Positions 25,642 to 34,782 of a stretch of 64,000 nt of DNA are shown here, in pieces. The stretch is from the NCBI RefSeq assembly GCF_002160765.1, contig NZ_NFLF01000002.1:1-64000 (forward strand), read 5' to 3'. This stretch comes from Lachnoclostridium sp. An138 (GTDB taxonomy: Bacteria; Bacillota; Clostridia; Lachnospirales; Lachnospiraceae). Below the pieces are notes generated by a model. It was not told where the DNA came from. It ran no database searches and saw only the letters and a program-made list of their open reading frames with translations. How positions within the stretch are numbered: position 1 is the stretch's first letter; every line of letters begins with the position of its first letter. The position numbers and the translations under genes are program-made.

Positions 25642-27084
25642 TTAAAATTTCTTTCTCCAGGTCTGTGGAGCAAACAGCATCAGAAGCGGCAGAATCTCAA
25701 GCCGCCCAAGCAGCATGTCCAGACTCAGAACAATCTTGGAAAAGCAGGAATACGCGGCGAAATTCTCCACAGGACCTACTTTCGCAAGGCCGGGTCCCAC
25801 ATTGTTCAGGGTAGTCAGCACCGCTGTGAAATTTGTGGTAAAATCGAAATTATCCACAGAAATCAGCAGTACGGAAACAGCCAGAATCGCAATATAGCAG
25901 ATCATATATACATAGACGCCCCTGGTATTCTCGTCTGTCAGCCGCTTTCCGTCCAGCTTCACCACATTGACCGACTTGGGATGCAGCACCTGTCTGACCT
26001 CTCTTGTGACAGTCCTCGCCAGAATGATAATACGCGAGACCTTGATGCCGCCTCCCGTGCTTCCCGCGCAGGCGCCAATGGCCATTATAATCAGAAGTAT
26101 GGTTTTGGAAAACTCCGGCCACAAATCAAAGTTTGCCGTCACGAATCCTGTCGTCGTGATGACAGAGGCCACCTGAAAAGCCGCATAGCGGAAAGCCTTC
26201 AGCGCAGTCCCGTAAATATGCGTGATATTTATGGTAATCAGGGCGATGGAGGCCGCCACAATCCCCAGATAGGTACGCAGCTCCTCGCTCTTAAATACAG
26301 CTTTAAACTCCTTCAGCAGCAGCAGGTAATACAGGCTGAAATTCACGCCGAACAGCAGCATGAAAACCGTAATCACTCCGTCTATATAAGCGCTGTCGTA
26401 AAAGGCCACGTTGGCATTCCGGTTGTCAAATCCGCCTGTGCCGGCCGTACTGAAGGTATGTACAAGCGCATCATAGAGATTCATCCCGCCTGCCAGAAGC
26501 AGGATCACTTCCGCCAGTGACAGCACAATATACATTCCATACAGAATCCGCGCCGTAGAACGGGCTTTCGGAACCAGCTTGTCACAGGTAGGTCCCGGCA
26601 TCTCCGCCCGCATCAGGAACATGGAGTTCTTCGGGCTCAGCGGCAGGATGCTCATGACAAACACCAGCACGCCCATGCCTCCGATCCAGTGCGTAAAGCA
26701 GCGCCAGAAATTCATACCCATGGGAAGCGCCTCGATGTCCGTCAGTATCGTGGAACCTGTGGTCGTAAACCCGGACACAATTTCAAAAAAAGCATTGTCA
26801 AATCTGGGAATACAGCCGCTGAACACAAAAGGCAGGGCGCCGAACACAGACCAAAGTATCCACGCCAGCGCAACGATCACAAAGCCCTCCTTTGCGTAAA
26901 GCGTCATATCTTCCGGCTTTTTGGAAAGCAGCAGCGACAACACTGTTAAAATGGCTATTACAATCAGAAAATATACGCCGCTGCTCTCCTGATAGAGCAG
27001 CGACACAAAAGTGGGAATCAGCAGCAGCACGCCTTCCATCAGCAGCATCTTCCCTACGATATATCTTATTATCCCGTAATTCAT
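25642..27084 (-). CDS. trkH: TrkH/KtrB-family potassium uptake channel subunit
   Basis: 480 residues with about ten membrane helices and the four P-loop selectivity regions of the superfamily: FTTTGSTIL, STAGTGGFDNRN, ITTTGFVTANF and TLNNVGPGLA. The loop GACAGSTGGGIKVSR is conserved. It imports K+ with the cytosolic TrkA subunit encoded 59 bp upstream on the same strand. The start is an ATG after AGAGGGACAG. Confidence 0.93.
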   Translation of the reverse strand: MNYGIIRYIVGKMLLMEGVLLLIPTFVSLLYQESSGVYFLIVIAILTVLSLLLSKKPEDMTLYAKEGFVIVALAWILWSVFGALPFVFSGCIPRFDNAFFEIVSGFTTTGSTILTDIEALPMGMNFWRCFTHWIGGMGVLVFVMSILPLSPKNSMFLMRAEMPGPTCDKLVPKARSTARILYGMYIVLSLAEVILLLAGGMNLYDALVHTFSTAGTGGFDNRNANVAFYDSAYIDGVITVFMLLFGVNFSLYYLLLLKEFKAVFKSEELRTYLGIVAASIALITINITHIYGTALKAFRYAAFQVASVITTTGFVTANFDLWPEFSKTILLIIMAIGACAGSTGGGIKVSRIIILARTVTREVRQVLHPKSVNVVKLDGKRLTDENTRGVYVYMICYIAILAVSVLLISVDNFDFTTNFTAVLTTLNNVGPGLAKVGPVENFAAYSCFSKIVLSLDMLLGRLEILPLLMLFAPQTWRKKF

Positions 27085-27143
27085 ATCTGTCCCTCTGAAA
27101 CTGTAAAATACAGTTTTTAAACGGCTGCCGTTTTTCGAAACGG

Positions 27144-28502
27144 CTACCGCAGAATATCCTCCAAATCCTCAAGGCCCTGCGCCATAGATACCACGATAAC
27201 GCTGTCGCCTACTTCCAGTGTATCATCGCCGCCCGGTATGATGATCCGGTTTTTCCTTACAATACAGGCCACGAGATGATTTTCCTTCAGCGTCAGGTTT
27301 TTCAGCGGAATCCCCGTATACTTCGCTTTCTCCCGTATCAGAAATTCCAGAGCCTCTATCTTTCCGCCGATCAGCTTGTAGACGGTCTCCACATTGCTGC
27401 TTCCCATGGAGTTCTTCATGGCGCGCACATAACTGGTAATCGCATTGGCTGTAACGTTTTTCGCCGAAACCACGCTTTCGATGCCAAGCTGCTCCACCAT
27501 GCTCTCCAGACCTTCATCATTGACCTTCGTGACAATTTTGGGCACGCCCCGCATCTTTGCGTACATGGACATGATGATATTCTCCTCATCCATGCCGGTC
27601 AGCGTCACAAACGCATCCGCCTTTGCGACCCCTTCTTCTTCCAGAAGCTCATGCTCCGTGGCATTTCCATGAATGATAGTCGCCTTGGGCAGCAGCTCAC
27701 AGAGTTCTGTACAGCGCGCTTCACTCTGCTCTACAATCTTCACCTGCATGCCAAGGGCCAGAAGCTGCCGGGCAAGATAATAAGCCACCCGGCCTCCTCC
27801 GCAGATCATGACATTCTTTGCCTTGTTCCGCATGGAATTTGTCAGGCGGAAAAACTTTTCGATCTCTCTGTGAGACGCCGCGATATTGATTTTGTCTCCT
27901 GCTTCCAGAACGAAACTGCCGTCCGGAATATATACCTTCTGTCTCCGCTGTACCGCGCAGATCAGCATCTTGATCTGATATTTTTTATAAAGCCCGCTTA
28001 AAGGTACTCCGGCAATCACGCTTTTTTCGTTCAGCGTCACCTCCACCAGCTCTACCCGGCCTTTTACAAAAGTCTCTATTTTGGCGGCGGACGGAAAAAT
28101 CAGAACACGGGAAATCTCCCCCGCCAGAGCAAGCTCCGGATTTACTGCCATGCTCAGCTTCAGATCTTCTTTCAGAAGATGCATCTGCTCCGCGTATACA
28201 GGATTTCTTACCCTCGCTATGGTCTGCTTTGCCCCAAGCCTTCTGGCAAGCAGGCAGCAGAACAGGTTCATTTCGTCTGTAGAAGTACAGGCGATAACCA
28301 GATCCGCCCCCGGCACATCCGCCTTCCGCTGCACTTCCGCGCTTCCTCCATCACCAGCCACACAGGACACATCCATCTCATTGACTGTGTCCGACAGTTT
28401 CTTTTCACACTGATCGATCAGCGTCACATTGTAATTTTCTCCTGACAGCTGCATAGCCAGCTTATGTCCCACTTTCCCGTCTCCGATGATTACAATGTCC
28501 AC
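27144..28502 (-). CDS. trkA: Trk potassium system NAD-binding regulatory subunit
   Basis: 452 residues with two tandem RCK units: RCK-N Rossmann folds at the N-terminus (IIGDGKVGHKLAMQL) and near residue 232 (MICGGGRVAYYLARQL), each followed by an RCK-C domain. This is the double-RCK TrkA layout that gates TrkH in response to NADH/NAD or ATP. GTG start with GGGGAG upstream. Cotranscribed with trkH downstream. Confidence 0.93.
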   Translation of the reverse strand: MDIVIIGDGKVGHKLAMQLSGENYNVTLIDQCEKKLSDTVNEMDVSCVAGDGGSAEVQRKADVPGADLVIACTSTDEMNLFCCLLARRLGAKQTIARVRNPVYAEQMHLLKEDLKLSMAVNPELALAGEISRVLIFPSAAKIETFVKGRVELVEVTLNEKSVIAGVPLSGLYKKYQIKMLICAVQRRQKVYIPDGSFVLEAGDKINIAASHREIEKFFRLTNSMRNKAKNVMICGGGRVAYYLARQLLALGMQVKIVEQSEARCTELCELLPKATIIHGNATEHELLEEEGVAKADAFVTLTGMDEENIIMSMYAKMRGVPKIVTKVNDEGLESMVEQLGIESVVSAKNVTANAITSYVRAMKNSMGSSNVETVYKLIGGKIEALEFLIREKAKYTGIPLKNLTLKENHLVACIVRKNRIIIPGGDDTLEVGDSVIVVSMAQGLEDLEDILR

Positions 28503-28520
28503 ATTTACTCCCCCTGTCTT

Positions 28521-28982
28521 TTACCGAAAACGATTTGTCTCAAAGTGCTCCATGGTCTTCAGACAATTCAGCACCTGTCTGTATTTTTCCTTTGTGCTTC
28601 CCTTTCCGAGAACAATATCCAGCGACACGGCAATGCTTTCCAGCAGCTGATCGTCCGCGTACGCCTCCCAGGACTGAAACAGTTCCAGCTTGTCCTCATA
28701 AGTCTCAGCGTCCAGAAAGCGCAGCAGAAGCGGATTGCTTTCCTTTGGTTCCTCTATCTTTTCAAACCGGTACTGCTGTTCCGCATCCGGGTACTTTGCC
28801 CGATCCACCTCGCTTACAAACTCCTCATAATCTCTGACCCAGAGTTCTTCCTCTCCGTACAGAGCCTGATAGACCACTACCGGTCTCTCTGTGCCGGCAT
28901 CCTTTGCGATGCCCGTCACCTGATACAGTCCGCCCTTGAAATGGCGGTAATACTCTCCTGCCTTTACTTCTCTCACACACAA
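28521..28982 (-). CDS. DUF1653 domain protein
   Basis: 153 residues. The N-terminal 70 residues (AGEYYRHFKGGLYQVTGIAKD ... VVYQALYGEEELWVR) form the DUF1653 domain, which folds like a small beta-rich unit of unknown function. The C-terminal half is helical and lineage-specific. GTG start; a second in-frame GTG two codons later has better spacing to AGAAGG. It precedes trkA by 18 bp, so it is probably in the same operon. Confidence 0.8.
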   Translation of the reverse strand: MCVREVKAGEYYRHFKGGLYQVTGIAKDAGTERPVVVYQALYGEEELWVRDYEEFVSEVDRAKYPDAEQQYRFEKIEEPKESNPLLLRFLDAETYEDKLELFQSWEAYADDQLLESIAVSLDIVLGKGSTKEKYRQVLNCLKTMEHFETNRFR

Positions 28983-29019
28983 ACCTTCTTTCCTATATTT
29001 CCGGAAATCCGCCCGATTT

Positions 29020-30168
29020 TTACAGCTCCTCTTGATCCAGATTCTTCTCTTTCAGCCTTCTGTATACCCACTCCCGAAGAAGCGTATACAGCACGGACGC
29101 AATGGGAATAAACACCAGCATTCCCGCAATCCCCATCAGATTTCCGCCCACCGTGACCGCTACCAGGACCCAGATAGAAGGCAGGCCTACGGAATTGCCC
29201 ACCACATGAGGATAGATCAGATTTCCCTCCACCTGCTGCAGCACAAGAAACAGCACAATAAACGCCAGCGCTTTCATGGGATTGACCACAAGAATCAGAA
29301 AGGCTCCCACCGCGCAGCCGATAAAAGCTCCGAATATGGGAATCAGAGCAGTGACCGCCACCAGAATTCCGACCAGAAGCGCATAAGGGAAGTTCAGAAC
29401 GCTCATCACCACAAAAAACATGGTTCCCAGTATGATCGCTTCCAGGCACTGGCCTGTTATGAAATTTGTAAAAGTACGGTAACTTAAAGAGAAGACATAC
29501 ATGATCCGCTCCGCATGCCTTCTCGGAAATACAGCTTTTAAAAGCTTCTGCGCCTGAGCGCTCAGCTTCTCCTTTTGAATCAGTACATAGCAGGAGAAGG
29601 CAAACGCAATGACAAAAGTATAGACTGCGTTAATAATCCCTCTGGCCACTACAACCGTATAAGTCAGTACACTCTCCGCTCCGGTACGCAACATATTCAG
29701 CGCCGTCTGCACCATGGCTTCCCAGTTCATTTCAACACTATTGAGCCAGGCTGTAACCTGCTCATTGTCACGGAACACGTTTTCCAGCCATTTCTGCCCT
29801 CTCGGAAGGGCGGCTTCTATCTGAACCGCCAGATTGGTAATCGTAGAGCTGAGCTCCGGCACGACGACAAAGATGACAAATACAATCATGGCAATCACAA
29901 TCACAACTGTCAGAAGCAGGCTTAAAGGGCGTGCCAGCCCGTTTTTCTTCTCTTCTTCTCTCCTGCCGAACAGTTTTTTCTCCAGAAAGGCCATGGGAAC
30001 ATTCAGGAAAAAGGCGATGGCGCTTCCAAGCACAAAGGGCAGAAAAATCGTCCAAATCACATTCAGCGTTCCAAGCACCACATCCAGGCGCTGGACCCCT
30101 ACCAGCAGCACAACCGTAAATGTGATCAGAAGCATCAGCTTTTTCATATTTTCCCGGTCCAGATTCAT
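29020..30168 (-). CDS. AI-2E family transporter (PerM/YtvI-like)
   Basis: 382 residues from MNLDRENMKK, with AAAGGAG 7 nt upstream. Seven to eight membrane helices; conserved family features include the long amphipathic segment between helices 2 and 3 and the QQVEGNLIYPHVVGNSVGLP motif near 310. Homologues have been linked to AI-2 export or Na+/H+ exchange; the substrate is not predictable. The C-terminal charged tail is cytoplasmic. It lies upstream of DUF1653-trkA-trkH with a 37-bp gap. Confidence 0.88.
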   Translation of the reverse strand: MNLDRENMKKLMLLITFTVVLLVGVQRLDVVLGTLNVIWTIFLPFVLGSAIAFFLNVPMAFLEKKLFGRREEEKKNGLARPLSLLLTVVIVIAMIVFVIFVVVPELSSTITNLAVQIEAALPRGQKWLENVFRDNEQVTAWLNSVEMNWEAMVQTALNMLRTGAESVLTYTVVVARGIINAVYTFVIAFAFSCYVLIQKEKLSAQAQKLLKAVFPRRHAERIMYVFSLSYRTFTNFITGQCLEAIILGTMFFVVMSVLNFPYALLVGILVAVTALIPIFGAFIGCAVGAFLILVVNPMKALAFIVLFLVLQQVEGNLIYPHVVGNSVGLPSIWVLVAVTVGGNLMGIAGMLVFIPIASVLYTLLREWVYRRLKEKNLDQEEL

Positions 30169-30256
30169 GTGTCCACTCCTTTGCCGCATCTGCAACTGTC
30201 TCTGTAGAGAGCATAATCCACCTGCCGGAAAGTGTCAAGTATCTGGCTGAAAATAT

Positions 30257-30712
30257 TTACGCAAGCTGCTCCGGAAGCACGGAGACATCGTTCTTAATGG
30301 TGGACAGGACATACAGCGTCTTTGTCCAGGACACGCCTGGCATCTCCTTGATGTCCTGATGAATCAGTTCCAGGCTGTGGGAAGAATCTGTCACAATTTT
30401 CAGGAGATAATCTACATCCCCTGCTATATAATAGCACTCGGAAATATTGGGATGAGCGGAAGCCTCCTTTGCGAACGTTTCCCCGAATCTGGGATGCTCC
30501 AGGCGCACGGATATAAATACCGTCAAATCGTTGCCCAGCTGCTTTTCGTCCAGGACGACCGTATACTGCTGAATCATCCCTCTGGCCTCCAGCTTCCGTA
30601 TCCGCTCAATGACAGCTGATACAGACAGGTTTATGGTCTGACTGATCATCGAAGCTGTCTGCCGCGAATTTTCCTTAAGACATTTTAAAATACTCAGATC
30701 GATGCTGTCCAT
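30257..30712 (-). CDS. Lrp/AsnC-family transcriptional regulator
   Basis: 151 residues from MDSIDLSILKCLKEN, with GGAGG 8 nt upstream. An N-terminal winged helix (ASMISQTINLSVSAVIERIRKLE) and a C-terminal RAM/AsnC effector domain (CYYIAGDVDYLLKI) are intact. Such proteins sense amino acids and form octamers on DNA. The target is not clear; neighbours on the same strand are the AI-2E protein downstream and the siroheme reductase upstream. Confidence 0.9.
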   Translation of the reverse strand: MDSIDLSILKCLKENSRQTASMISQTINLSVSAVIERIRKLEARGMIQQYTVVLDEKQLGNDLTVFISVRLEHPRFGETFAKEASAHPNISECYYIAGDVDYLLKIVTDSSHSLELIHQDIKEMPGVSWTKTLYVLSTIKNDVSVLPEQLA

Positions 30713-30802
30713 ACTTGATACCTCCCTGACACAAACCAAATTCACGCATTTGCGCGCATGGCGTCCTTTCTTCCACTATGGCGGGAAAATCTTCCAGAAC
30801 GC

Positions 30803-30834
30803 AAAAAGGCAGCTTGCTTTCGCAAACTGCCTTT
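30803..30834 (-). terminator. Terminator downstream of the siroheme reductase
   Basis: Arms AAAAAGGCAG and CTGCCTTTG with an inner TTGC/GCAA, and TTTTTG on the minus strand. Confidence 0.8.
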
Positions 30835-31005
30835 GTCTACTCTGAGAAACATCATAGCAGATAAAATATTTTTTGTCCAGAAGCATTTTTCACAAATTTT
30901 TATCCAAATGCCTCAATGATGCTTCTGAATTGCTGTATTTCAGCGGAAACAGCGCTTCCTCATTCCGTATACCGGGTATATGCAGGAAGCAAACCGGCCT
31001 GCGAA

Positions 31006-31959
31006 TCAGCAGGTAGCTCCGCCAACCAGATGAAGCTGCGCATCCAGAATTTCCTGCTTTCTTGCCAGAATGTCATCAGAAAGAAGCTGTGCTTCCACAT
31101 TCTCAAATCCAAGTCTCTCAATCGTCGTCGCGAAACGCTCTCCTGTATGACCCTGCTCGCGGTACAGAAGAATCGCCTTTTCGATAACAGAAAGCGCCTC
31201 TTCTTTATCTGTGAACACTTTGGAAAGAGCTCTTCCCTGCGCTACGCTCTTGCCCCAGCGTCCGCCGATATAGATTTTATAGCCGTAGGTGCCGTCTTCG
31301 ATGCAGTCAAAGGGGCAGCTTCCGATGCAGCGTCCGCAGTTGTTGCAGACATCATGGTCGATCTCCATGACGCCGTCCACCAGCTTTGCCGCGTGAACGG
31401 GACAGGCTTTCTCCACCGCGCACTTCTTGCAGCCATTGCACTCATCCTCATCATAATTGGGAATCCGCTGGCCGATAATGCCCAGATCATTCAGATCCGG
31501 CTTCACACAATTATTGGGACATCCTCCTACCGCAATTTTGAATTTATGGGGAAGCTGTACCTGGCGGTATCCCTCATAAAATCTGTGATGAATTTCCTCG
31601 GACAGCCCGAAGGAATCCAGCAGTCCATACTGGCAGGTGGTTCCCTTACAGGATACTACCGGGCGCACCTTGGAACCGGTTCCTCCGGTTACCAGACCGG
31701 CTTTTCCGATAAACTCACAGAACTCATCGATCTTGTCATAGGGAACTCCGGGAACCTCCACCGTCAGACGCGTGGTATACGTTACCGTACCATTTCCGTA
31801 TTTCTCCGCCGCCTCTGCGATCACTCTCTGCTGCTCGGCCGTAACCTTTCCGTTTACCGTGATAATACGGGCAGAAAAATTGTCTGTTCCTTTGTTGCTT
31901 AAGAATCCGCGGGCCTTTACCTTCTTTTCATCCGCCGCGCTGATGGTCAGTGTCGCCAT
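31006..31959 (-). CDS. Siroheme/4Fe-4S sulfite (or nitrite) reductase-like protein, AsrC type
   Basis: 317 residues. A nitrite/sulfite reductase ferredoxin-like half-domain is followed by the siroheme-cluster Cys pattern C-x4-C (VSCKGTTCQYG) and C-x3-C (GGCPNNC). Two classical 4Fe-4S motifs follow (CNGCKKCAVEKACP and CNNCGRCIGSCP). This order matches AsrC-type anaerobic dissimilatory sulfite reductases. The AsrA/AsrB subunits are not adjacent, so electron donor and substrate are open. It lies downstream of the CoA-disulfide reductase, 95 bp apart on the same strand. Confidence 0.85.
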   Translation of the reverse strand: MATLTISAADEKKVKARGFLSNKGTDNFSARIITVNGKVTAEQQRVIAEAAEKYGNGTVTYTTRLTVEVPGVPYDKIDEFCEFIGKAGLVTGGTGSKVRPVVSCKGTTCQYGLLDSFGLSEEIHHRFYEGYRQVQLPHKFKIAVGGCPNNCVKPDLNDLGIIGQRIPNYDEDECNGCKKCAVEKACPVHAAKLVDGVMEIDHDVCNNCGRCIGSCPFDCIEDGTYGYKIYIGGRWGKSVAQGRALSKVFTDKEEALSVIEKAILLYREQGHTGERFATTIERLGFENVEAQLLSDDILARKQEILDAQLHLVGGATC

Positions 31960-32054
31960 ACTTAAAGTCCTCCTTATTTATCTTTGTTCTTTGCTCTTTA
32001 TCATAAGGCCGGTACCCGGTCGCCGCAGGCGCCGCGCCAGCCGCTGATCCGGTT

Positions 32055-33683
32055 TTACTCTTCCGTCCTGATTTCGTTGAAGGTTGTGCCGCCCTCCAGA
32101 ACACGCGTATTGGTATATCCGTAATATTTCAGCCGGTTCTGAGTCATGTAGGCCCGTTTTCCTTTCGCGCAGACAATCAGAAGCTTTTCATCCTTTCCAA
32201 AGCCTTCTACCTCTCCGTTGATCTTTGTCAGATCAAGATAGGGCGCTCCTTCGATGGAGGGCTGCGGAGAAGCGTCTACCAGGCGGTAATCTTCCGCCGC
32301 TCCCGCCTCATACTCCGCCGGGGTAAAGGTCTCAAAAGCTCCGCTCATCTTATTCAGCAGAACATTCAGGGCATGGGCAAACGGATGAATCGCTGTGGAG
32401 AAAGGCGGGGCGTAAGCGAAATCCAGGTTCTCCAGCTGATCCACAGACGCATTCAGGGAGATGGCCGTCACCGCGATATCCGTTATCTTGTCTACCGCGC
32501 CGCTTCCCAGCACCTGCAGACCCAGGAATTTGCGCGTAGTCTTATCAGCCACCATCTTAATGATAAAATTTCCGGCTCCCGGATAATAATGAGCCTTGTC
32601 ATCCACAACAGAAAGGGCCGTAACCACATCATAGCCTGCCGCCTTTGCCGCCGTCTCTGTCAGACCGGTGCGTCCCGCATTAATGCCGCCCGGAAGCTTC
32701 GCCACGCCTGTTCCCAGTACGCCTGCGTACTCCTTGTTCTTTCCGCAGATATCAGCCGCCAGCACACGGCCTGCGATATTGGCTGTAGAGCCCATGGGCG
32801 ACCAGGCAGCCTCGCCGGTTTCGCGGTTCGTCACCATAGCGCAGTCGCCTGCCGCATAGACGTCTTCCACATTGGTGCGCATATATTTGTCTGTGAGAAT
32901 CGTTCCCTTGAACATCTCGATTCCGCTTCCCTCAAGAAACGCGGTATTCGGACGGATGCCGATGGCGATCACTACAGCGTCTGCCTTTACAGCCCGCTTG
33001 CTGGTCTGCACCTTCTCCACCTTCCCATCTCCGAGAATGGCTTCCAGGGAAACTCCGGTCATGGGGTTTACGCCAGCCTCAGACATCTTATTTTCCACAT
33101 ATTCGCTCATCTCCGGGTCCAGGAAATTGGGGAGCACATGAGGCGCAAAATCAATCACATTTACACGGATGCCTTTGTGGGCCAGATTTTCAGCCACCTC
33201 AAGGCCGATAAAGCCGCCTCCGGCCACTACCGCGCGCTTGATTCCGCCTGCTTCCACAGCTTTCCTCAGCGCAATCGCGTCATCCGGCGTTCTCATAAAA
33301 AATACATTTTCCAGATCAAGCCCCTCTATCTGCGGGCGGAACGGAGACGCTCCGGATGCAATCACCAGCTTGTCATAGCTCCAGGTCTCCTCCTCTCCTT
33401 TATGTACCGCCGTAACCGTCTTTGCCGCGGTATCCACCGCAGTTACCTCCGTCTCGGTCTGTACCTGCGCTCCTGTCAGCTTTGAAAAAGATTCCGGCGT
33501 GTTGACAATCAGCTGCTCTCTCCCCGGAATCAGACCGCCAACATAATAAGGAAGACCGCAGCCTGCATAGGAAATATCCTTTCCCTTTGTCAAAATTGTG
33601 ACCTCACAGCTGCGATCTTCCCGCATAAGCTTTGCCGCGACCTTCGTTCCTGCCGCAACACCTCCAACAATCAATACCTTCAT
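32055..33683 (-). CDS. CoA-disulfide / persulfide reductase with C-terminal rhodanese domain
   Basis: 542 residues from MKVLIVGGVAAGTK, with AAGGAG 9 nt upstream. FAD Rossmann GGVAAGTKVAAKL, redox Cys in YAGCGLPYYVGG (about Cys43), NAD site VAGGGFIGLEVAENL and TNVEDVYAAGDCA place it in the CoADR family. The last 75 residues form a rhodanese-like domain with its active Cys in IVCAKGKRAY. Fused CoADR-RHD enzymes reduce CoA persulfides, polysulfide or CoA disulfide. Next to a siroheme reductase and behind a divergent LysR gene, a role in sulfur redox metabolism is likely. Confidence 0.9.
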   Translation of the reverse strand: MKVLIVGGVAAGTKVAAKLMREDRSCEVTILTKGKDISYAGCGLPYYVGGLIPGREQLIVNTPESFSKLTGAQVQTETEVTAVDTAAKTVTAVHKGEEETWSYDKLVIASGASPFRPQIEGLDLENVFFMRTPDDAIALRKAVEAGGIKRAVVAGGGFIGLEVAENLAHKGIRVNVIDFAPHVLPNFLDPEMSEYVENKMSEAGVNPMTGVSLEAILGDGKVEKVQTSKRAVKADAVVIAIGIRPNTAFLEGSGIEMFKGTILTDKYMRTNVEDVYAAGDCAMVTNRETGEAAWSPMGSTANIAGRVLAADICGKNKEYAGVLGTGVAKLPGGINAGRTGLTETAAKAAGYDVVTALSVVDDKAHYYPGAGNFIIKMVADKTTRKFLGLQVLGSGAVDKITDIAVTAISLNASVDQLENLDFAYAPPFSTAIHPFAHALNVLLNKMSGAFETFTPAEYEAGAAEDYRLVDASPQPSIEGAPYLDLTKINGEVEGFGKDEKLLIVCAKGKRAYMTQNRLKYYGYTNTRVLEGGTTFNEIRTEE

Positions 33684-33837
33684 CCGTTCATTCTCCTTTC
33701 CACCTGCGCACTCAGCCTTCTGTATTTCTGCGTCCTGCCGGTTCAAAAACTGTGTTCCCGCCACTTTCATGGTGTTCTTGTTTTGTATTATAGCACTTGC
33801 CAATCAATAAGTAAAATGATATTATTTTATTAAAAAT

Positions 33838-33852
33838 ATAGGAATTGCCTAT
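33838..33852. promoter_or_regulatory. LysR-type operator in the divergent intergenic region
   Basis: ATAGGAATTGCCTAT is an interrupted palindrome (ATAGG-N5-CCTAT) with a T-N11-A core, placed 19 bp before the LysR start and 155 bp before the CoADR start. Confidence 0.6.
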
Positions 33853-33870
33853 GATATAAGGAGGAAAACT

Positions 33871-34773
33871 GTGACTATCCGTCATCTGAAAATTTTCATC
33901 GCAGTCGCGGAAACCGGAAAGATGAGCCTCGCTGCCAAACGGCTTTATGTAACCCAGCCCACGGTAAGCCAGGCCATCCGGGAACTGGAAGAACATTATG
34001 AAACCAGACTTTTTGACCGTCTTTCAAAACGCCTCTATATCACGGAACCGGGTGAGCATCTTCTGAAAATGGCCAAAGCCGCCGTACATTCCTTTGATGA
34101 AGTAGAACGGCAGATGCAGAGCGAAACCAAGACAGAGCATTTCCGCATCGGTGTCACAGTCACCATCGGCTCCTGTATGCTTCCGGCTCTCCTGGAGGAT
34201 TTTCAGCGCATACGGCCCCACGTGGATACCTTCTCCTTCATCGGAAACACCCGGACTGTGGAAGACAAGCTGCTGCGTTCTGAGCTGGATGTGGGAATTG
34301 TGGAGGGTGTGATTCAGAGTCCGGATCTGATCAACCTCCCTCTTGTGGATGATTATCTGGTTCTGGCCTGCAGCTCCGGGCATCCTTTTGCCTGCCGCAG
34401 CACCTTTTCTTCTTTTGATTTGAAGGATCAGGATTTTGTCATGCGTGAAAAAGGAAGCGGAACGCGGGCCCTTTTCGAAGACTATATGCGGAAGAATCAT
34501 ATTCCCATTCACTGCCGGATAGAAGCTCCCTTTCCGGAAGCCATGAAGAATGCCATACTCTTTAATAACTGCCTGGCCGTTATCTCCGTACGCCTGATCC
34601 AGGACGAGATCAGAAAAGGCACGATCCATATGCTTCAGGACCCTGAAAACATATGGGACCGCACCTTCAAGCTGGTCTATCATAAAGATAAATTCATTTC
34701 GGACTCCATCCTGCTCTTAAAAGAGCTGCTGAGCCGCTATCCGAAGCCGGAAATCCCTCTGCACAGGGAATGA
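33871..34773 (+). CDS. LysR-family transcriptional regulator
   Basis: 300 residues. N-terminal winged HTH (IRHLKIFIAVAETGKMSLAA, then QPTVSQAIRELEEHYETRLF) and a substrate-binding domain (FRIGVTVTIGSCMLPALL, LDVGIVEG). GTG start with AAGGAGG upstream. It diverges from the CoADR-rhodanese gene with a LysR box between, so it probably regulates that gene and itself, perhaps in response to a sulfur compound. The inducer is unknown; the family resembles CysL/CysB-type regulators only in general. Confidence 0.9.
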   Translation: MTIRHLKIFIAVAETGKMSLAAKRLYVTQPTVSQAIRELEEHYETRLFDRLSKRLYITEPGEHLLKMAKAAVHSFDEVERQMQSETKTEHFRIGVTVTIGSCMLPALLEDFQRIRPHVDTFSFIGNTRTVEDKLLRSELDVGIVEGVIQSPDLINLPLVDDYLVLACSSGHPFACRSTFSSFDLKDQDFVMREKGSGTRALFEDYMRKNHIPIHCRIEAPFPEAMKNAILFNNCLAVISVRLIQDEIRKGTIHMLQDPENIWDRTFKLVYHKDKFISDSILLLKELLSRYPKPEIPLHRE

Positions 34774-34782
34774 GAACAGCCG

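Noticed and set aside
24844-26520. Plus-strand open frame of 558 codons opposite mrp and trkH
   Set aside because: It spans two clear genes and the gap between them, is His/Gln/Arg-rich and has no recognisable fold.
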